Assembly (NCBI GenBank): GCA_905182995.1
Contig: CAJJDP010000101.1
Location: 3,099 to 67,098, forward strand
Origin: Paramecium octaurelia
Taxonomy: Eukaryota; Ciliophora; Oligohymenophorea; Peniculida; Parameciidae
Length of the DNA: 64,000 nt
Reading direction: 5' to 3'
The notes beneath the pieces are model-generated. The model made no database searches, was not told the origin of the DNA, and saw only the letters and a list, made by a program, of their open reading frames with translations. A program made the translations under genes and the position numbers. How positions within the stretch are numbered: the stretch's first letter is position 1; each line of letters begins with the position of its first letter. This document shows positions 22,539 through 37,805 of the stretch, one piece after another.

Positions 22539-25500
22539 ATGAAAAAAGAGTAACATCAATAAAGGAGAGACACAACACTGATACAATTGTTAGTATTGTT
22601 GGGTGCTTGCCTTACAATGGGCATAGTGTTATTCAAAGTTGTGGGTTTACACGGAGCTTAGAATGATTTGTCATTTGAGTAGGCCTCATTGATTTAAGAA
22701 TAAACATACTTAGAGCAATAAATAAAAGCATTACAAAATTCACTGACTTAACCCAGCTTTTTAGAAGTCAGGATGAGTGTGAATAAAAAATAGCATAAAT
22801 AAAAAATAAATTCATCTGAACACAAGCATACTGAGATATAGAAGCCAACAGTAGACAAAAAGGAATATGAATACTTGGAATTGCCTAATAAATTGAAGGT
22901 CTTGTTAATAAGAGATCCAGAAACCAAGTTAACATAAGCAGCATTGAATGTTAATGCAGGGTCATGGTATGAACCAGATGAGTTTCCTGGTCTAGCTCAT
23001 TTTTTAGAGCACATGCTATTTTAAGGTTCGCATACCTACCCTGAAACAAGTTATTTTGAATAATTGGTGGCAAAAGGAGGAGGTTACACTAATGCATACA
23101 CTGAAGGAACGAGAACCAATTATTATTTCACAATAGATACAAGCAGAACAAGTGAAGCTTTGAATGTATTTGCACACTTTTTTATAGACCCACTCTTATC
23201 ATAAGAGATGGTCTAAAAGGAAGCTAATGCAGTGAATTCTGAATATGAGATAAATGTGGCAGGAGATGGATGGAAAATATTGCATTTAATGAGTTTAATG
23301 TCAGATCCTAAGCACCCTATGAGTAGATTCACTATTGGAAATTTACAATCGTTGCATAAGCCTCATGTTGTCGAAGCTTTAAAAAAGTTTCATGAATAAT
23401 ATTATTCATCTAATCAGATGGCTTTGGTGATCAAGAGTTCATAACCAATTGAAATGATGAAAGAGTTCATTGAATCAAGTGAGTTCTTAAAAATTCCAAA
23501 TTTGGAAATAGAAAAACCATCGTTGGCTCATTTTGGATTGCCAATAAAGGATGTTTCTAAATTAGTAAAATATCACATCAATACAAGAGCAACAACTCTA
23601 ATTTACTTTTATTAATTGGAAGATAGTACAAAATATTTTGAAACTAAGCCTCTTCAATTTATAAACTCGATAGTTAGATCAAGACATGATGGAGGATTGT
23701 ACAATTACTTAGTAAACAAGAATTTAATTGTTGACATGGATTCTCAACCATTTTTGGGTAATAATGGTTGTTTCTAATTCTACTTGATCGAAGTTGAATT
23801 AAGTGAAACATTGATAGGTCAATAAAAGGACTATGCCCTATAAATTGGACAAGCCATAATATCCTATTTTGAAGAATAGATACACAAATTCTATGATGAG
23901 GAGTAGAATCCAACAGATTTCTTAGAAGAAACCTATAAGACCAAGAAGGCTATGTCAGATGTCCAATTTAAATTCTTGGAGAAAGACATAGACATATTTA
24001 AATTGTCACACAATCTGAATACATTCCCACCCAAATATGTATTAAATGCAGAATCTGGTTATTTTAAATATGATCCCTAATGCATATATAATTATTTAGC
24101 TGATCTAATGAATCCTAACAATATGTTGATTTTGATCGGAGATGATGGATATAAATTGGTGTAAGAGGAAATAGAGAATGAAGAATTAAAGGCCTCATTC
24201 TTATCTTTTCAATAGCCATCAACATTGTTGTTGCAGTAGAGTGTTGCTGTTAGTGATTTGGATTTCATCAACTAAAGAGAACTCCAATTTTCAAGTGAAC
24301 TTTATCACATATAATATGATGTCAAACCATTAGAGAGAGACAGTTTGGATTTCATGATGCTTGACAACATTCCTTTGAATTTACCACAAATTAATCATTA
24401 CGTTCCAGTTAATTTAGCTTTTAAGTCATTATGCGAATCACAACAGATCTCATATATACAATCAGTTGATTCTGACACTCTGTATGATAGAAAAAATAGA
24501 TAGAATATATTCATAGAAAATACTCACAAAATGCCATTCTATTTCACATCAAAGAAGGAATGTTAAGAACATGAATTTGAATATGAATAATACAATCATT
24601 TTCCATAATTGATTAAGAAGGACATTGAGGGTAAAACCTGGTGGAGATTGGATAGATCATATAGTCCAACTGTGTATGCAGGATTGAATTTTGAAACTGC
24701 TTTGGACATGAAATCTCTAAAGAAAGTGGCATTGTTAACAGTATTTAATAACTATGTGTCTGATAATTTATATAAATCTCTTTAACAATCATTTGAAGCT
24801 GGTTATGAATTGTCGTTTGACTCATCCATGAAAGGGTTATCACTGGAAATGTATGGATGGAGCGATAAATTTGAATACTTTTATAAGAATGTGTTAAGAG
24901 AAATTAAGAATGAAATTAGTGATGATGATCTTTTGAATAGAGTTAAATTAAGTCAAATCACTGAGTTGAGTAACACTTTTGAATAAAAGTTGTTCATCTA
25001 AGCCACTTCTGTGATGCTACCAACAATAATTCAAGGTTAACCAACCCCTTCTTAAATGATAGATGAAATCAATTCAGTAACTAAGGATGAATTGGCTCAA
25101 TTTTAGAAAGAAATATTGGAGAATTTCAGATTCACCACTTATTTCACAGGCAATATTTTGAGAGATGAAGTGCAATCATTATAAAACCAAATTCCCAAGA
25201 TATTTGATGAATCTACTTCACATATCAGAATTCAAAATCATATTACCTAAGTATCAGATCTGACTCGCAAATCTATAGTGTATTCATTAGTCTCTAAATC
25301 TACTAATTAACAGGACACGAATGGAGTTACTCTGAATTACTATTAAATTGGGTACAGAGATTAGAAGTAATTAGCCATGATGAATTTATTATATAAGATT
25401 CTCCACAATGCAGCATATGCCTATTTGCGTACACAATTGTAATTGGGCTATGTTGTAAGTGTCAAATTCAAACCAGTTGGTTGTTTGGACAGTGCTCAAA

Positions 25501-26038
25501 TTTTGGTGTAGGGAACAGCAAAACCTCCCTATGTTGTGAATTAACATATAGAAGAGTTCTTAATTAATTATGGACGAGAATTGAAGGAGATGACTGATCA
25601 ACAATTTGAGGAACTCAAAACTACTACTGTAATATATTCTATCATGATTTTTAGATATCTGGATTGAAGGAGGTCGAGAAGAATCTTAAGGACAAAGCAA
25701 GAAGCACTTGGTCACATATTAAGAATAATGATTTGGCGTTTGAGGAGAAGGAAATCGCTGCTCAATACATTGATATGGTTACTAAATCGGATCTCTTTTC
25801 CTTCTATGACAAGATTTTCACTTCAGGAAAGCTATCTCTTTAAGTGTATGGACAAGGAATGATCACTTAAACCATGGGAATCAGTGTCAATGATTTAGCC
25901 AATAAGGTGAAAAGCAATTCTCTATCGAAAGAATAAACTTATGCTGTCAGGGATGAAGTCACAGTTTCTACCTCTGATGATTTCAAGCAAAGAATCACTT
26001 CAAATTATAATTGCAATTACAAGATAAGTAACATTTGA
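22539..26038 (+). CDS. Membrane-anchored M16 (insulinase/nardilysin-type) zinc protease
   Basis: 1157 residues with a single 26-nt intron near the 3' end. The protein starts with a short basic cytosolic segment and a signal-anchor helix (LLVLLGACLTMGIVLF, about residues 19-38). A coiled linker follows, then the M16 peptidase fold. The inverted zinc motif is HFLEH at about residue 154, and the third ligand is the first or last Glu of EANAVNSEYE about 75 residues on. Other family marks are GSWYEPDEFPGLAHF and YPETSYFEQLVAKGGGYTNA. The remaining domains (about 330-1100) match the long four-domain insulysin layout and include a diagnostic RTQLQLGYVV. It probably cleaves peptides in the lumen of a secretory or endosomal compartment. 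The active site appears intact. Confidence 0.93.
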
Positions 26039-26087
26039 AAATTATGGATAATCAAAATAATTCAATATAAAATTTGAACTTTTATAT

Positions 26088-29000
26088 ATGTTAAATTAAT
26101 TCGCAGTTGAATTACTTAGAGATTTGAATTGTGTAAGAGGAAACCCTCTTTATTTTGATACCAGTCTCACCCCCTTATTTGAATCCATCTCATAGAATAG
26201 TGAAATGCAAGTAATAATTTTCTGAATTATTCAAGCAATCACCATGCATCAATCCAAATGACATCCTGACAGTAATCAATAGTTTTGGAACGGATGTTCA
26301 TTTCTTATCAGATCATATCATGAAGTAGAAGACCAACGACTATTCCAAGCTCATTAGTGGGTATCGCAAGTAAATCTTAATATTACAATATTAATAGTCG
26401 TCTCTCAGATTCTACTAAATAAAAATTTAAATTGATGTTCAATAAACAAATAAACAATCCAATCATCTATTAGTAGCATTTAACACATTGTTATATTCAT
26501 CTTTACGAAAACACAAATTTCTATTTATTATTAATCGTATTACAATCTAAATATGTGATTGTCGATTCAATTACTCAAAAAAACACTGGCATACAAATAC
26601 AAGGATGGCTGAATTACCCTACCCAATTGTCTGGAATTCAATTTGTTGACGGAGATTAATATTATGAATTATAAGACTCTGACACTAAATAAAAGTAAGT
26701 CACAATAGATAATCAGAATATTTGGGTATTCGACCTATTTGTAGAGAATTCAAGCACCCAAATACTTCCTTTGATTTCCCATAAATTTGGAGATATACCT
26801 ATAGTCCAATTCTTTTGTGAACAACAAGTAGGGGAAGTATAACTTAAAGAGTAGAAATCGTCATAATCGCCCTCCCATCCCATTATTAAGCAATTGCATT
26901 TGCTCTCCACTCGAGACCCACTCCAGCCCATTAAATCAAATCTATAAAATAAAATAGAATAACTTAAAGGCTAAAAGTTCAATGGATTTGAATAAGAACA
27001 TCATCCAAAAGTGCCCCATACTACCTCCAAAAATTTATAATTATTCCGCATTGAAGAAAACCAATACGAACAATCCAGTGCTAAACCCGACGACTTGGAT
27101 TTGTATACCAAAAATTTAGAATCCAAATATCTAAATGCCCCCAAATTTCCATGTCTGATTGATGGATTGATTAGTTCAGAGTCATAAATGTTAGAAAAAA
27201 GTCATAATCCTTACGTTCCTCTGACTCATAAGGAATAGTCTACCCTCTCAGATATAAGACTATAGACCCTAAATACTTAAGATTCTGCTATTAATGAGCA
27301 TCTCAGTAATATACTTGATCAGAAATAATTACAAAATATTTATTAGGATTTATGTAGGGAAGTTGAGAAGCCTTAGTGCAATTTGTAGTAGAGTTAACAA
27401 ATATTTCAACCTTATAATGTTGAATCTCTCTACTTTGGAAATTCTCAATAGCATTCCAATCGTAATTATGAATCATAAGACTTATTCTAACAGCAATAGT
27501 AATAATAAAATTAATTTTAATTCAATTAACAATAATAATAACAATAACAATAACAATAACAAATGCAACCATTTAATTAACATTAAGATTATTAATAATA
27601 ATAATCTTATTAATACTAATAATAATAATATTTATAATAGTAATAATAATAATAGTAATAATAATATTATTATGAATAATAATAGCAATAGTTATTATAA
27701 TAATAGTATTAATAACAATTATATTAATAATAACAACTTCAATACTAAATGATGCTATATCATTAATAACTGCAATAATATCCAAACAATCTATAAATAT
27801 AATAGCCTGAAGAATAATACTATTTCGAAGAACCCTAATGGGAGTCACCACCAAAAAAGTGGTCTTTTAGTCCCCAAAAACAAGATGAATCCATAGCAAT
27901 CAAGAAGAGAACCTCAAATCCTGAACCTTAAAATAAAACATCCTATCGATACTCAATAAGGTAATCTATAAAACAGCAAAAGAAATCAGAATTCTAATTG
28001 TCGAATACTTAAAAGATACTATAGAAAGAAGGTGCATAAATAAAGGACAATGAAATTCCATTCAAATGCAAGCTCAAAATTAACTCTATACATCCCTATG
28101 ACTTTGTTGATTTGAGATCGAATAGAGCCTAGAAAAAAATGAAAGAAATAGAATAAGGTTTATTAAGTTAATCTATAAGATGTAAATAATGTTATTATCC
28201 GTAGATCACAAAGATCATAATTTTAATGCTTTGTACCGCAATGAGAAGTTCTCAGACATCGTTCTAATAGTTAACGATCATCAATACAAATCTCACAAAT
28301 CAGTGTTGATTTAGGTTTCCAATTACTTTAAGGAATTGCTAGAGACTAAATAGTTTGAATTGAACTTGTAAGTTGATAACCTATAGTTATTTGATTTGGT
28401 TTACAAATACATATACTTGGGTAAGCTGACAGATTCAGAATGGAATGAAGTAGGAATCAATTAATCAATTAAATTTTATAGATTGGCTGAGAAATTAGAA
28501 TTGTACTAATTGATTGAGTAATTGATAAGCAGAGTTGTAATCCCTATGATGATCAACGAATTTGTCCTGGATTGGTATGTGATAGGCTTCAGGAATTAAA
28601 ACTCTCATCTTTCTTACATTTTTAAATTCGTCTATGTTTATACAGTAACCTATTTTTCATTAAACTGCAAAACTATAATCGATCAAATAAGAGGTAGACA
28701 AGATGATTCAATGCTTAGAGATTAGTAGATGTAAAATAAATACAAAAAAATATTCGATTTGATGACACCTGAAGAAATATACTTTCTGGTTTAACAACCT
28801 TTAATGTAGACTGATTTTGAAGGAGTTGACAACTTGCTGTGGTTAATTACTGAGAAAAAGCAATGTTAACAAATAGATTTACTTAAATAATTGTCAATGG
28901 ATCATTTATCGAATTGTGGATTTAAATATAAAGATTTCACTAATTATTAATTCGAATAGAACTTGCCTCTATTAAATAATCAAATTATTGTATATCCTTA

Positions 29001-30108
29001 AAGGCTGCAGGAGACCAAAAAAAGGAGAAGTTCAATATATACTGATTAAGAATTTCATTATTCCGAGTCATTATTTGATGAATATTCATTCTACCAATAA
29101 AACTAAAATACCTGTAAAATCAATAAGTTGGTTTATGAAATGAAAATCAGTAATGTCGTTGGTAATTCGATAGTGATTTCAGAATGTTTTGCCTCATAAA
29201 GTCTTGCTTGGAGATTGATCATAGATGTTAATGATAAAAATATCGTTTCAATTTATTTGCAGGAAAGAGGATCAATAAAAAACAATCTAAAATACATGAA
29301 TCTTGAAGATAATCTGATGGATGAATCCTTACCTTAGTACACCAAATTAAATTTTATAAGTGTCTTAGTTAAAATAGCAATCCTTAATAAATAAGAGTAG
29401 AGTAATGAGAGAGTCATGTATCATACATATCCCACAAATTAATTTCACACAGTAGGGTTTGAGGAGATTCAAACTGTAAGTTCCTAGTTATGGCTAAAGG
29501 TTTACATACAGGAAGATCCACTCCATTCTGCTCTAATGCATTGGTGTGGATATAATTACAATGAGAAGTTCTGTTAATTGCCCTATTTTACACTCTATTC
29601 ATTACTAAAATCAGATATGTTGAGAGTTAGTGAAGAAAAACAAATACTTGGATTGTTGTACAATTTATAAAAATCTGAGTAGGAATAAAATCTTGATCTT
29701 GTCATTCATCCCATTAGATATTTTTATGTGCCAATAGGAGAGATATTCACATTGTCTAAAGATTGTTAGTCAGTTCGCAAGAATAAACTATTTCAAAGCA
29801 TCTTGAACTTATTATTGTCTCATTATTTGGATGGGAAATAACATAATTAAAAACCAAGAAAGACCTATGCCAAGATAGATACTTTAATGAACTAATCAGA
29901 CTTTAAGAAAGAATGGCTAAAATGGTTGATTTACAGTGATAATAAAACATTGAAAATTAATACTAGCGATATCAAAAAAGAGGTAATTGAAAAGCAAAAG
30001 AAAATAGAGAGATAACAGTATTAGTAGTACTTTTAAGTTTATAATTAAACACCAAAAAAGTAATTAGAAACATAATCACAATAATCACCTAAATGTAATA
30101 TATTTTGA
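26088..30108 (+). CDS. BTB/POZ-domain protein with glutamine-rich region
   Basis: Introns of 25, 28 and 23 nt give 1315 codons. The N-terminal 330 residues are unassigned, with beta-rich segments such as QGWLNYPTQLSGIQF. A Gln-rich tract covers about residues 445-540. The 23-nt intron joins this part to a BTB domain at about 685-795: LYRNEKFSDIVLIVND, YKSHKSVLI, SNYFKELLE and VYKYIYLGKL. The C-terminal 500 residues look like a substrate-facing region and contain CGYNYNEKFC. BTB proteins commonly bridge substrates to cullin-3 ubiquitin ligase, so that role is inferred. Read without the 23-nt intron, the region would look like two genes. One further 18-nt GT..AG segment near 28577 is in frame either way. 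Confidence 0.85.
27480..27765 (+). repeat. Coding Gln-rich trinucleotide tract (TAA/TAG/CAA)
   Basis: Almost 300 bases are built from TAA, TAG and CAA triplets with a few CAT, TAT and TTA. In the frame of the BTB gene all of these read as Gln, His, Tyr or Leu. In the other frames the same DNA reads as poly-Asn or, on the opposite strand, poly-Ile, which gives spurious open frames. The mixed triplets point to point mutation of an older, purer repeat. Confidence 0.85.
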
Positions 30109-30192
30109 AAAGTTTCTTTGTTTTTAAAATTAATTTAACTAACTAACTATAATAATTATATCTATTATTATATATAAAATAAAAATTAACAA

Positions 30193-31666
30193 TCAACAAG
30201 CATGAAATCTAGCTAAATATTATAAGAAATGGCGACCTAATTTAGTAATAGAAATTAAATACCAAATTAAGTGAATTGATGTTCTTCATATTTAGAGAGT
30301 TGAATTTAAATTTATTCTTTTTATTTATCATTACATTTCAAATAGAAATTTTACATTACATAATTTCCAAATGAGTTATTAATTAAAATTAGTAACATAG
30401 GAGGGACTGTTTGATTCATAAGGATTTTGCATATGCTGGCAATGTCATCTTCTTAAGCCAATTTAATATACCTTTCGGCTACATTGCTACATTTGAGTTA
30501 ATTATTACCTTCCATATTTATCTTAACTGACTTCAATTATTCTTTATTTGATGAACTTTCCAATGACTTCGAATCCTTTTGGGGGTCCCGAGTTAATCAT
30601 ATGTTGAACAATGTAATTCCCGTACTAGCAAAACGATAGCTTTTCACAAAGTGGAATTAAGGAGATGTAAAGTTCTTATAATTTATCGTTGGGAAATATT
30701 TCCAAACACTTTTAAGCTATTCTACAGCCGTAAGGATGAGAAACAACCTTGTCTACATTATTTGTGACCAGATCTATAATGAATTCAGCATCAGTAACTA
30801 AATCTATGATTTTTTAGATAACATGATTTCCACACTAATCAAATATTAGCTTTAAAGCGTATGGTTTGATTTAGGAAATAAGTTACACTTTTTGTTGGTT
30901 GAGGATAAATTCTAGCAATTTTTGTACAACTCTACAGCCAAATTTGTCTTGGGACATTTCCAACACATGAGTGTTCAATTGTTCAAAAATCAGTGTTCTG
31001 GTATTTTAATTACTGTTTTCAATTATTTTTTAGATGACATAATTTCCAAATTTGTGTTTTGATAGTAAGAGTAAATCATCAACTAAGCCTTTAAATATTT
31101 TTTCTCTTTGGTACTCGTTTCCCTAGATGAACGATTGCTAAATATTCAAAGAGGCGTATTGATCTTGACATTGTTGGGACTAAGGGTTGATTACATATTT
31201 GTACAATTGATGAATCAATCTCTGTTTATAATTGTAATTTTTTTGTTCTTTTTTAGGAGAAATAGCCATCTTGACAAGGATAGTACATTGGTTGTTGGGG
31301 TAACATGTATGAATGGAATTCATGACTCGAGGAATGTTATCGTGATTGAATGAATGTAGGCTACACTGTAATGTAAAAATTGCTGGGATCGGCAGAGGGG
31401 AATTCTTAATACCTAATTGAATATTTCTAATAATACGTTGGATCCTCATTTAAAACTGGACTCTCTCTCAGATCTTTGAAACTTTTGATGGGCTAAGGGT
31501 ATTTATAAAGAACATTAATTTTACAGATTGCGAATGCTACTGGGATTTGGTAATAGAAGATCGAAATTCTGAGCATTCTGATTCATCATCTACAGAATTA
31601 AATAAATTGATTACCATCAAGAAGGGAACCTATCATATCTTTTTCTGATTGCTCAGTCTCTTGCAT
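30193..31666 (-). CDS. Pumilio/PUF RNA-binding protein
   Basis: Minus strand, introns of 25, 27, 22 and 26 nt, 457 residues. The C-terminal two thirds form a Pumilio homology domain with at least six recognisable repeats. Their RNA-contact cores include KFGNYVIQKII, KFGCRVVQKLL, QCGNHVIQKII, PYGCRIAQKCLE, QYGNYIVQHMI and FGNYVMQNF. The N-terminal 70 residues are acidic and serine-rich. PUF proteins bind UGU-containing 3' UTR sites and repress or localise mRNAs in the cytoplasm. The start is placed at ATG 31664-31666, because two introns are needed to bring that exon into frame. The C-terminus ends soon after a short helical tail, GRHFLQYLARFHAC. Confidence 0.9.
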
Positions 31667-31996
31667 CGAATAATGTTTAATAAACACAAAAAAATTATAA
31701 TCATATTCGTCAGTATTATTTGGCTTTAGATGAGTTAAAGAATTATCTAATCATACAGTCAAATTTAGTTTAAAGTAATTTCTATTTAGGAAGAGGCTTA
31801 AGTTATTTAATCAAGCTTCTTTTATTTTTTTAAGGAGATTTCGTGACTAGTAGTCTATCAGAAGTGGAAGACTGAAATGATTAAATCGCCTTTCTATCAG
31901 TGAGTAATCGATTGATTGTTTTGTTAGAACGCATAACTTGTTGTTTCATATTTTATAGAAAACAATTTGAAGTTGGAACATATTTATACGATTTAT
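31667..31996. other. Intergenic region between divergent genes
   Basis: This is the upstream region shared by the Pumilio gene (-) and the next + strand gene. A TGA-free + strand stretch from the ATG near 31731 could be a 5' exon of the next gene, but no intron pair gave a consistent frame. Confidence 0.45.
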
Positions 31997-32479
31997 ATGG
32001 AGCAATCTAAGGTTGCTCAGTCTTTAAACGTTCTTTTTCCGGAGTTTGGGTCTTTGTTGGTGATGCTGGCATATGCATACTTTCTTCCAGATCTGGTTGA
32101 GAACGTAATATAAAAAGTGGATTTTTGGCATAAATTCGAAAGTTCCTTTTTTTATGATCATTTCTCATATATCTTCTTGCTCCTTCCAATTTACTTAGGA
32201 ATACATCAGCTAATCGTTCTTATTTGTGGTAGGCTATTTCACACAATTAATTTGGTAGACGATCTTCTTTTGGAGCAGTGGTCCCACACTACTCACAAAC
32301 ACAGCTCTTGCGACGAACTTGTGTTGAATCCAATTTAGGTCCATCCAGGTACTTTATTGATAGGTGTTACCTACTATGCATATTTTTATTTTAAATTTAT
32401 GGATTAAAACTAAGTGCAATCAGATGTATTGGGATGTCTTTGTGTGTTGTCCTATATTGTACTGAGGATCAAGAGTTGA
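31997..32479 (+). CDS. Small multi-pass membrane protein, 160 aa
   Basis: The frame runs from ATG 31997 to TGA 32477-32479 (161 codons). Hydrophobic helices are visible at about residues 15-32 (GSLLVMLAYAYFLPDL), 55-85 (FSYIFLLLPIYLG, HQLIVLICG), 115-130 (GTLLIGVTYYAYFYF) and 140-155 (VLGCLCVLSYIVL). Several cysteines and histidines sit between helices, for example HTTHKHSSCDE. I do not recognise a family; the size and helix number suggest a small ER or vesicle membrane protein. Coding sequence may extend upstream through an unrecognised intron. Confidence 0.55.
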
Positions 32480-32810
32480 TAGAAAATATAGGTTAAATGA
32501 AAAGTATCTCATTGGAAGTTAGTGATTATAATATTAATATAGAGTAGATAACGAAATCAAGTGGGACAAATTGAGAACATACATTCATCCCATTATTAAA
32601 ATTGGCAGATATTGATTGAAAAGTGTTTTCTAATGAAGTACGTTGATATTCAGAATAAAATTGGATGGATTTGGAGTATAAAATTAAGAGTTGAGAATTA
32701 TTAATTATTATAATAGGAATTTGGGTAGGAGGGGAATAAGCGGAGTTGATTTAAAGGGGTTGTCATAAATAATGAAATGAATATATCAAACATTATTTTA
32801 TATATTTAAA
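32480..32810. other. Intergenic spacer
   Basis: AT-rich, 331 bp, between two + strand genes. No element was recognised. Confidence 0.6.
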
Positions 32811-34328
32811 ATGAGTTAATTGGTTTCTTGTGGGAAAAGTGTTCTCATTCATGATTAATCTATGGACCCCGTTTTAAGAATTAACCCACATAAATCTAGC
32901 ATTAATTGTTGCATTTGGAATCACAATAGTATTTGAACTTGTAAATTTAATAGATTGTGTTATTGCAAGTTGTGGCAATGATGGAGTTATAATTTTAAGT
33001 CGAGCTACCGATGGCGAATCACTTTTGCCTCTTGAGCATAACGGAAAAGCAATAAATGCAATTTCATTTACATCTAATAGCCAATATTTAGCAAGTGGAG
33101 GTCATGATTCAATTGTGCGGGTATGGGATTTGAAAAAGAAAACTATTCAAAGTCATCTCAAAGGACATTATTCTTAAATTAATTCATTGCATTGGAATTC
33201 TGCAGACACTCTCATTGCAAGTGCCTCTAATGTAGGTGACATTCTTGTACATGATGTAAGTTCACAAATAGCAGTATCCACTTTCAATTTAAAAGGCTCA
33301 AAAACCCCTGGATTCAAGGCAGTTAAATTTATGAGCAAAAATCTCTTGTGTTCTGGCAGCAATGATGGGTCTGTGACAATCTTTGATCTAAATAAGAATG
33401 AATATCAATGCAATTTCTCATCTTAACATACAAGTAAAGTGACAGGACTAAGTGTTACTTAATCGTTAGTCTGTAGTGTTGGAACCGATCAAAAATGTTA
33501 TCTATATAGTATTGTTGATAAAAAGGTTACGCATACGATTGCATGTGAAAATCCATTGAATTCTGTGGCCATGCAAAATGACGATTATTCTGTTACTGTG
33601 GGCACTCTCTATGGATAAATCTATGTGTATGACATAAGAATGACCTAGAAACCTAAATTGTAATTTAGAGGACACGACAACTCCAGTGTTAATTATATGG
33701 AGTATTAAAACATCGACTAACAATCTCAATAACCTCCTGTTTCATAAAGACTATTAAATGAAAGCAATATGAGTGTCCAATCATAACTAAAGCCTAATTA
33801 AGGAAAATCACCTTTGATTTTAGAAATCAAGAAGGACAGTACGAAAGACTTGAGTGCTTTAAGTAATAAAGAATCAATGATTAAGATTGAATAATAAAAA
33901 CAAATGCAATATGATCAATGTAAAACAAATCCAATTTATTTAGGTAATAGTCCAATCTCGTGTCTAATCAAGTTAGTAATCTAAATTTGACTAAAGCACT
34001 AGCAAAATTGAGGATATCTCTCGGAAATATGAGGTTAGCAGAGTAATTGGGGGATAAAATGAGTAATATTTTTATGTTTACTCCTAGGTTTACTGATGAG
34101 TAAAAGAAATACATTCAACAGTAGATTAATGAATAAACTTATCAACTCAAAAAGATTGTTTAGGATAGTGTTAGTTCGATGCATGTTGATATGATTAGAT
34201 AATTTTAAATTTAACAAAATGAAATGTAATAACTGCTGGATCAATATATGAAGGAACAAAGTAATTTGGTTTAGAGAATCTCTTATTTAGAACAAGAGAA
34301 TCAGTAATTAAAAAGATAATCGTATTGA
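32811..34328 (+). CDS. NEDD1: NEDD1/GCP-WD homologue, gamma-tubulin ring complex recruiter
   Basis: Introns of 25 and 29 nt leave 487 residues. Residues 1-290 form a WD40 propeller, with blades such as ASCGNDGVIILSR, ASGGHDSIVRVWD and CSGSNDGSVTIFD. A low-complexity linker follows. The last 70 residues are a helical region that matches the NEDD1 C-terminus in order and spacing: HVDMIRQFQIQQNEMQQLL, then a short gap and ISYLEQENQQLKR. In other eukaryotes this segment binds gamma-tubulin complexes and recruits them to centrosomes or basal bodies, while the propeller binds the anchoring site. Human NEDD1 is longer, mostly in the linker. A WD40 protein alone would be a vague call; the C-terminal match is what makes it specific. 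Confidence 0.85.
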
Positions 34329-34344
34329 AATAAATTAATAATTT

Positions 34345-35219
34345 ATGTTATAAGTTTATCTTGTTAGATATGATTGTTTTAAAATTCAATAACTCATTCC
34401 GAATAGAATCTTTTGCATTCTATTTTACGCCATATGCGTTATTGATTTAATACTACTTCTCTTCTCGTGTTCCTTTTTTATTCTCCCTTACTAATAAGAG
34501 GATGTCGAATAGCAATTTATAATTGAAAAAGTAATTGGTAACTATTTATATAGGAAACTACCGATTGGAACTTGAATTTAAATTAACAGCACTTCACTCG
34601 ATATCCAATCATAGGAAAATTGAATGGTCAAGAATTTACCTTCGAAAAACATCATTATGTTAATCTTCTCAACAATAACACCTCAACCTACTTCCAGAAA
34701 ACTAATTTTCATGGATACTTTGGCTATCTTGATTATCAGTTGGCCAATTTGATGTTACCTAAAGTGCATTGTCTCTTACTTTAGTTTTCAAAACGATAAA
34801 CTTAAAAAATTATAAAAAATTTGCCGCAATGTAATAAATCAATTGGCATACCCATCACTCCCTGGTTTTGGAAGGGAGACCAAATATACTACCTTACTGA
34901 AATATGTTTCAAGATCTCAATCAAGGATACTAAATTATATTTTGAAGGTGGGTGCATGAATGACGGCCTCATATATAAAAAACTATCAACTGATGAAACA
35001 ACAAATTTTGAAAACTTATCATTGTACCTTACACATGTAGATGGTCCATCCATAAATGGATTTCAATTTTCAGAGTAAAACAAAAAAGCATTTATAACAT
35101 CACTCTATTTAACTTTAATATATTATTCCTTCTTATTTGGCATTTCAGGTACCATATACATGATATTAATTTATTGTATTTTATCAATAAGAAAAAGGAG
35201 TGAAAATTAATATGTATGA
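34345..35219 (+). CDS. Probable type I membrane protein, 283 aa
   Basis: The frame starts 16 bases after the NEDD1 stop and carries one 23-nt intron (284 codons). A hydrophobic stretch near the N-terminus (about residues 24-50, VIDLILLLFSCSFFILP) resembles a signal peptide or anchor. A soluble region of about 180 residues follows, with cysteines (KVHCLLL, PQCNKSIGI, GGCMNDG). A second hydrophobic helix lies near the C-terminus (LYLTLIYYSFLFGISGTIYM), followed by a basic tail, IRKRSEN. That is the layout of a secretory-pathway single-pass or double-anchored protein. The family is not recognised. The long N-terminus before the hydrophobic segment makes the start uncertain. Confidence 0.6.
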
Positions 35220-37043
<1,824 letters not shown>

Positions 37044-37805
37044 TAATCTAAGTGATATTTATCACAACATATATAAAATCAACAACAATCATCATTTTAA
37101 TTCTTAACTCTATCTCTTTCAAATTAAGTAACACTATTTATGATTATTCCCTAATTCAGGTAAATAATGATTCTATTTTATCGAACCCTTAATCACATTA
37201 GTCTGCTTTATGCTCAATTAAACTTTTTCTTAAACTTAACTTCTAAAGTATTATATATAACTCACCATTGTTTACTGTAAATAACAATTGTTCATTACTA
37301 TTCCACTAATTTGATAATCAATAATTTTCATTCTAAATATCAGTTTAAAATAATGTAATTATTCAAGTGAAATGAACTCTAATTTTATACTCATTTTTAC
37401 TATTTCTACATTTCTAAGTTGTTCTCTATCAATTATTCTAGATTGTCGATCTACTCAATTCACCATTCTCTTTCATAATAAGTTTAGTACACAATTTCTA
37501 CAAATTTGAGGATATCAAAAATGATAAAATATTAATAAAGGCTCCATTTACTCCATTATAAGTGTACTTAAATAGTTACAGTCCTAAGATCTAGAACAAG
37601 AAACTCATTATTTCTAATTTAACACTTTAACATTCTCGATTGTTGAATAACTTCAATGTGAAAATATTAAATTGTATTTTAGTATAACACCTAAGATTTA
37701 TGATATAATGAAGGAAATCTATGCCAAATGAACTTGTATGATTAGAATGGTTGAGAAACACCAATTCTTCACATATTTAATAAATTATACTTCTTATAAT
37801 TTAAG
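37044..37805. other. Intergenic region, possible small secreted ORF
   Basis: 762 bp downstream of beta-tubulin. A + strand ATG at about 37373 begins a frame with a signal-peptide-like start (MNSNFILIFTISTFLS) that stops after about 45 codons. Protein-like sequence continues to about 37710 in another frame, but no intron of normal size joined them in phase. I leave it unannotated as a gene. Confidence 0.4.

Noticed and set aside
27294-27854. Long poly-Asn (+) and poly-Ile (-) open frames
   Set aside because: They are shadows of the Gln-rich part of the BTB gene when read in other frames.
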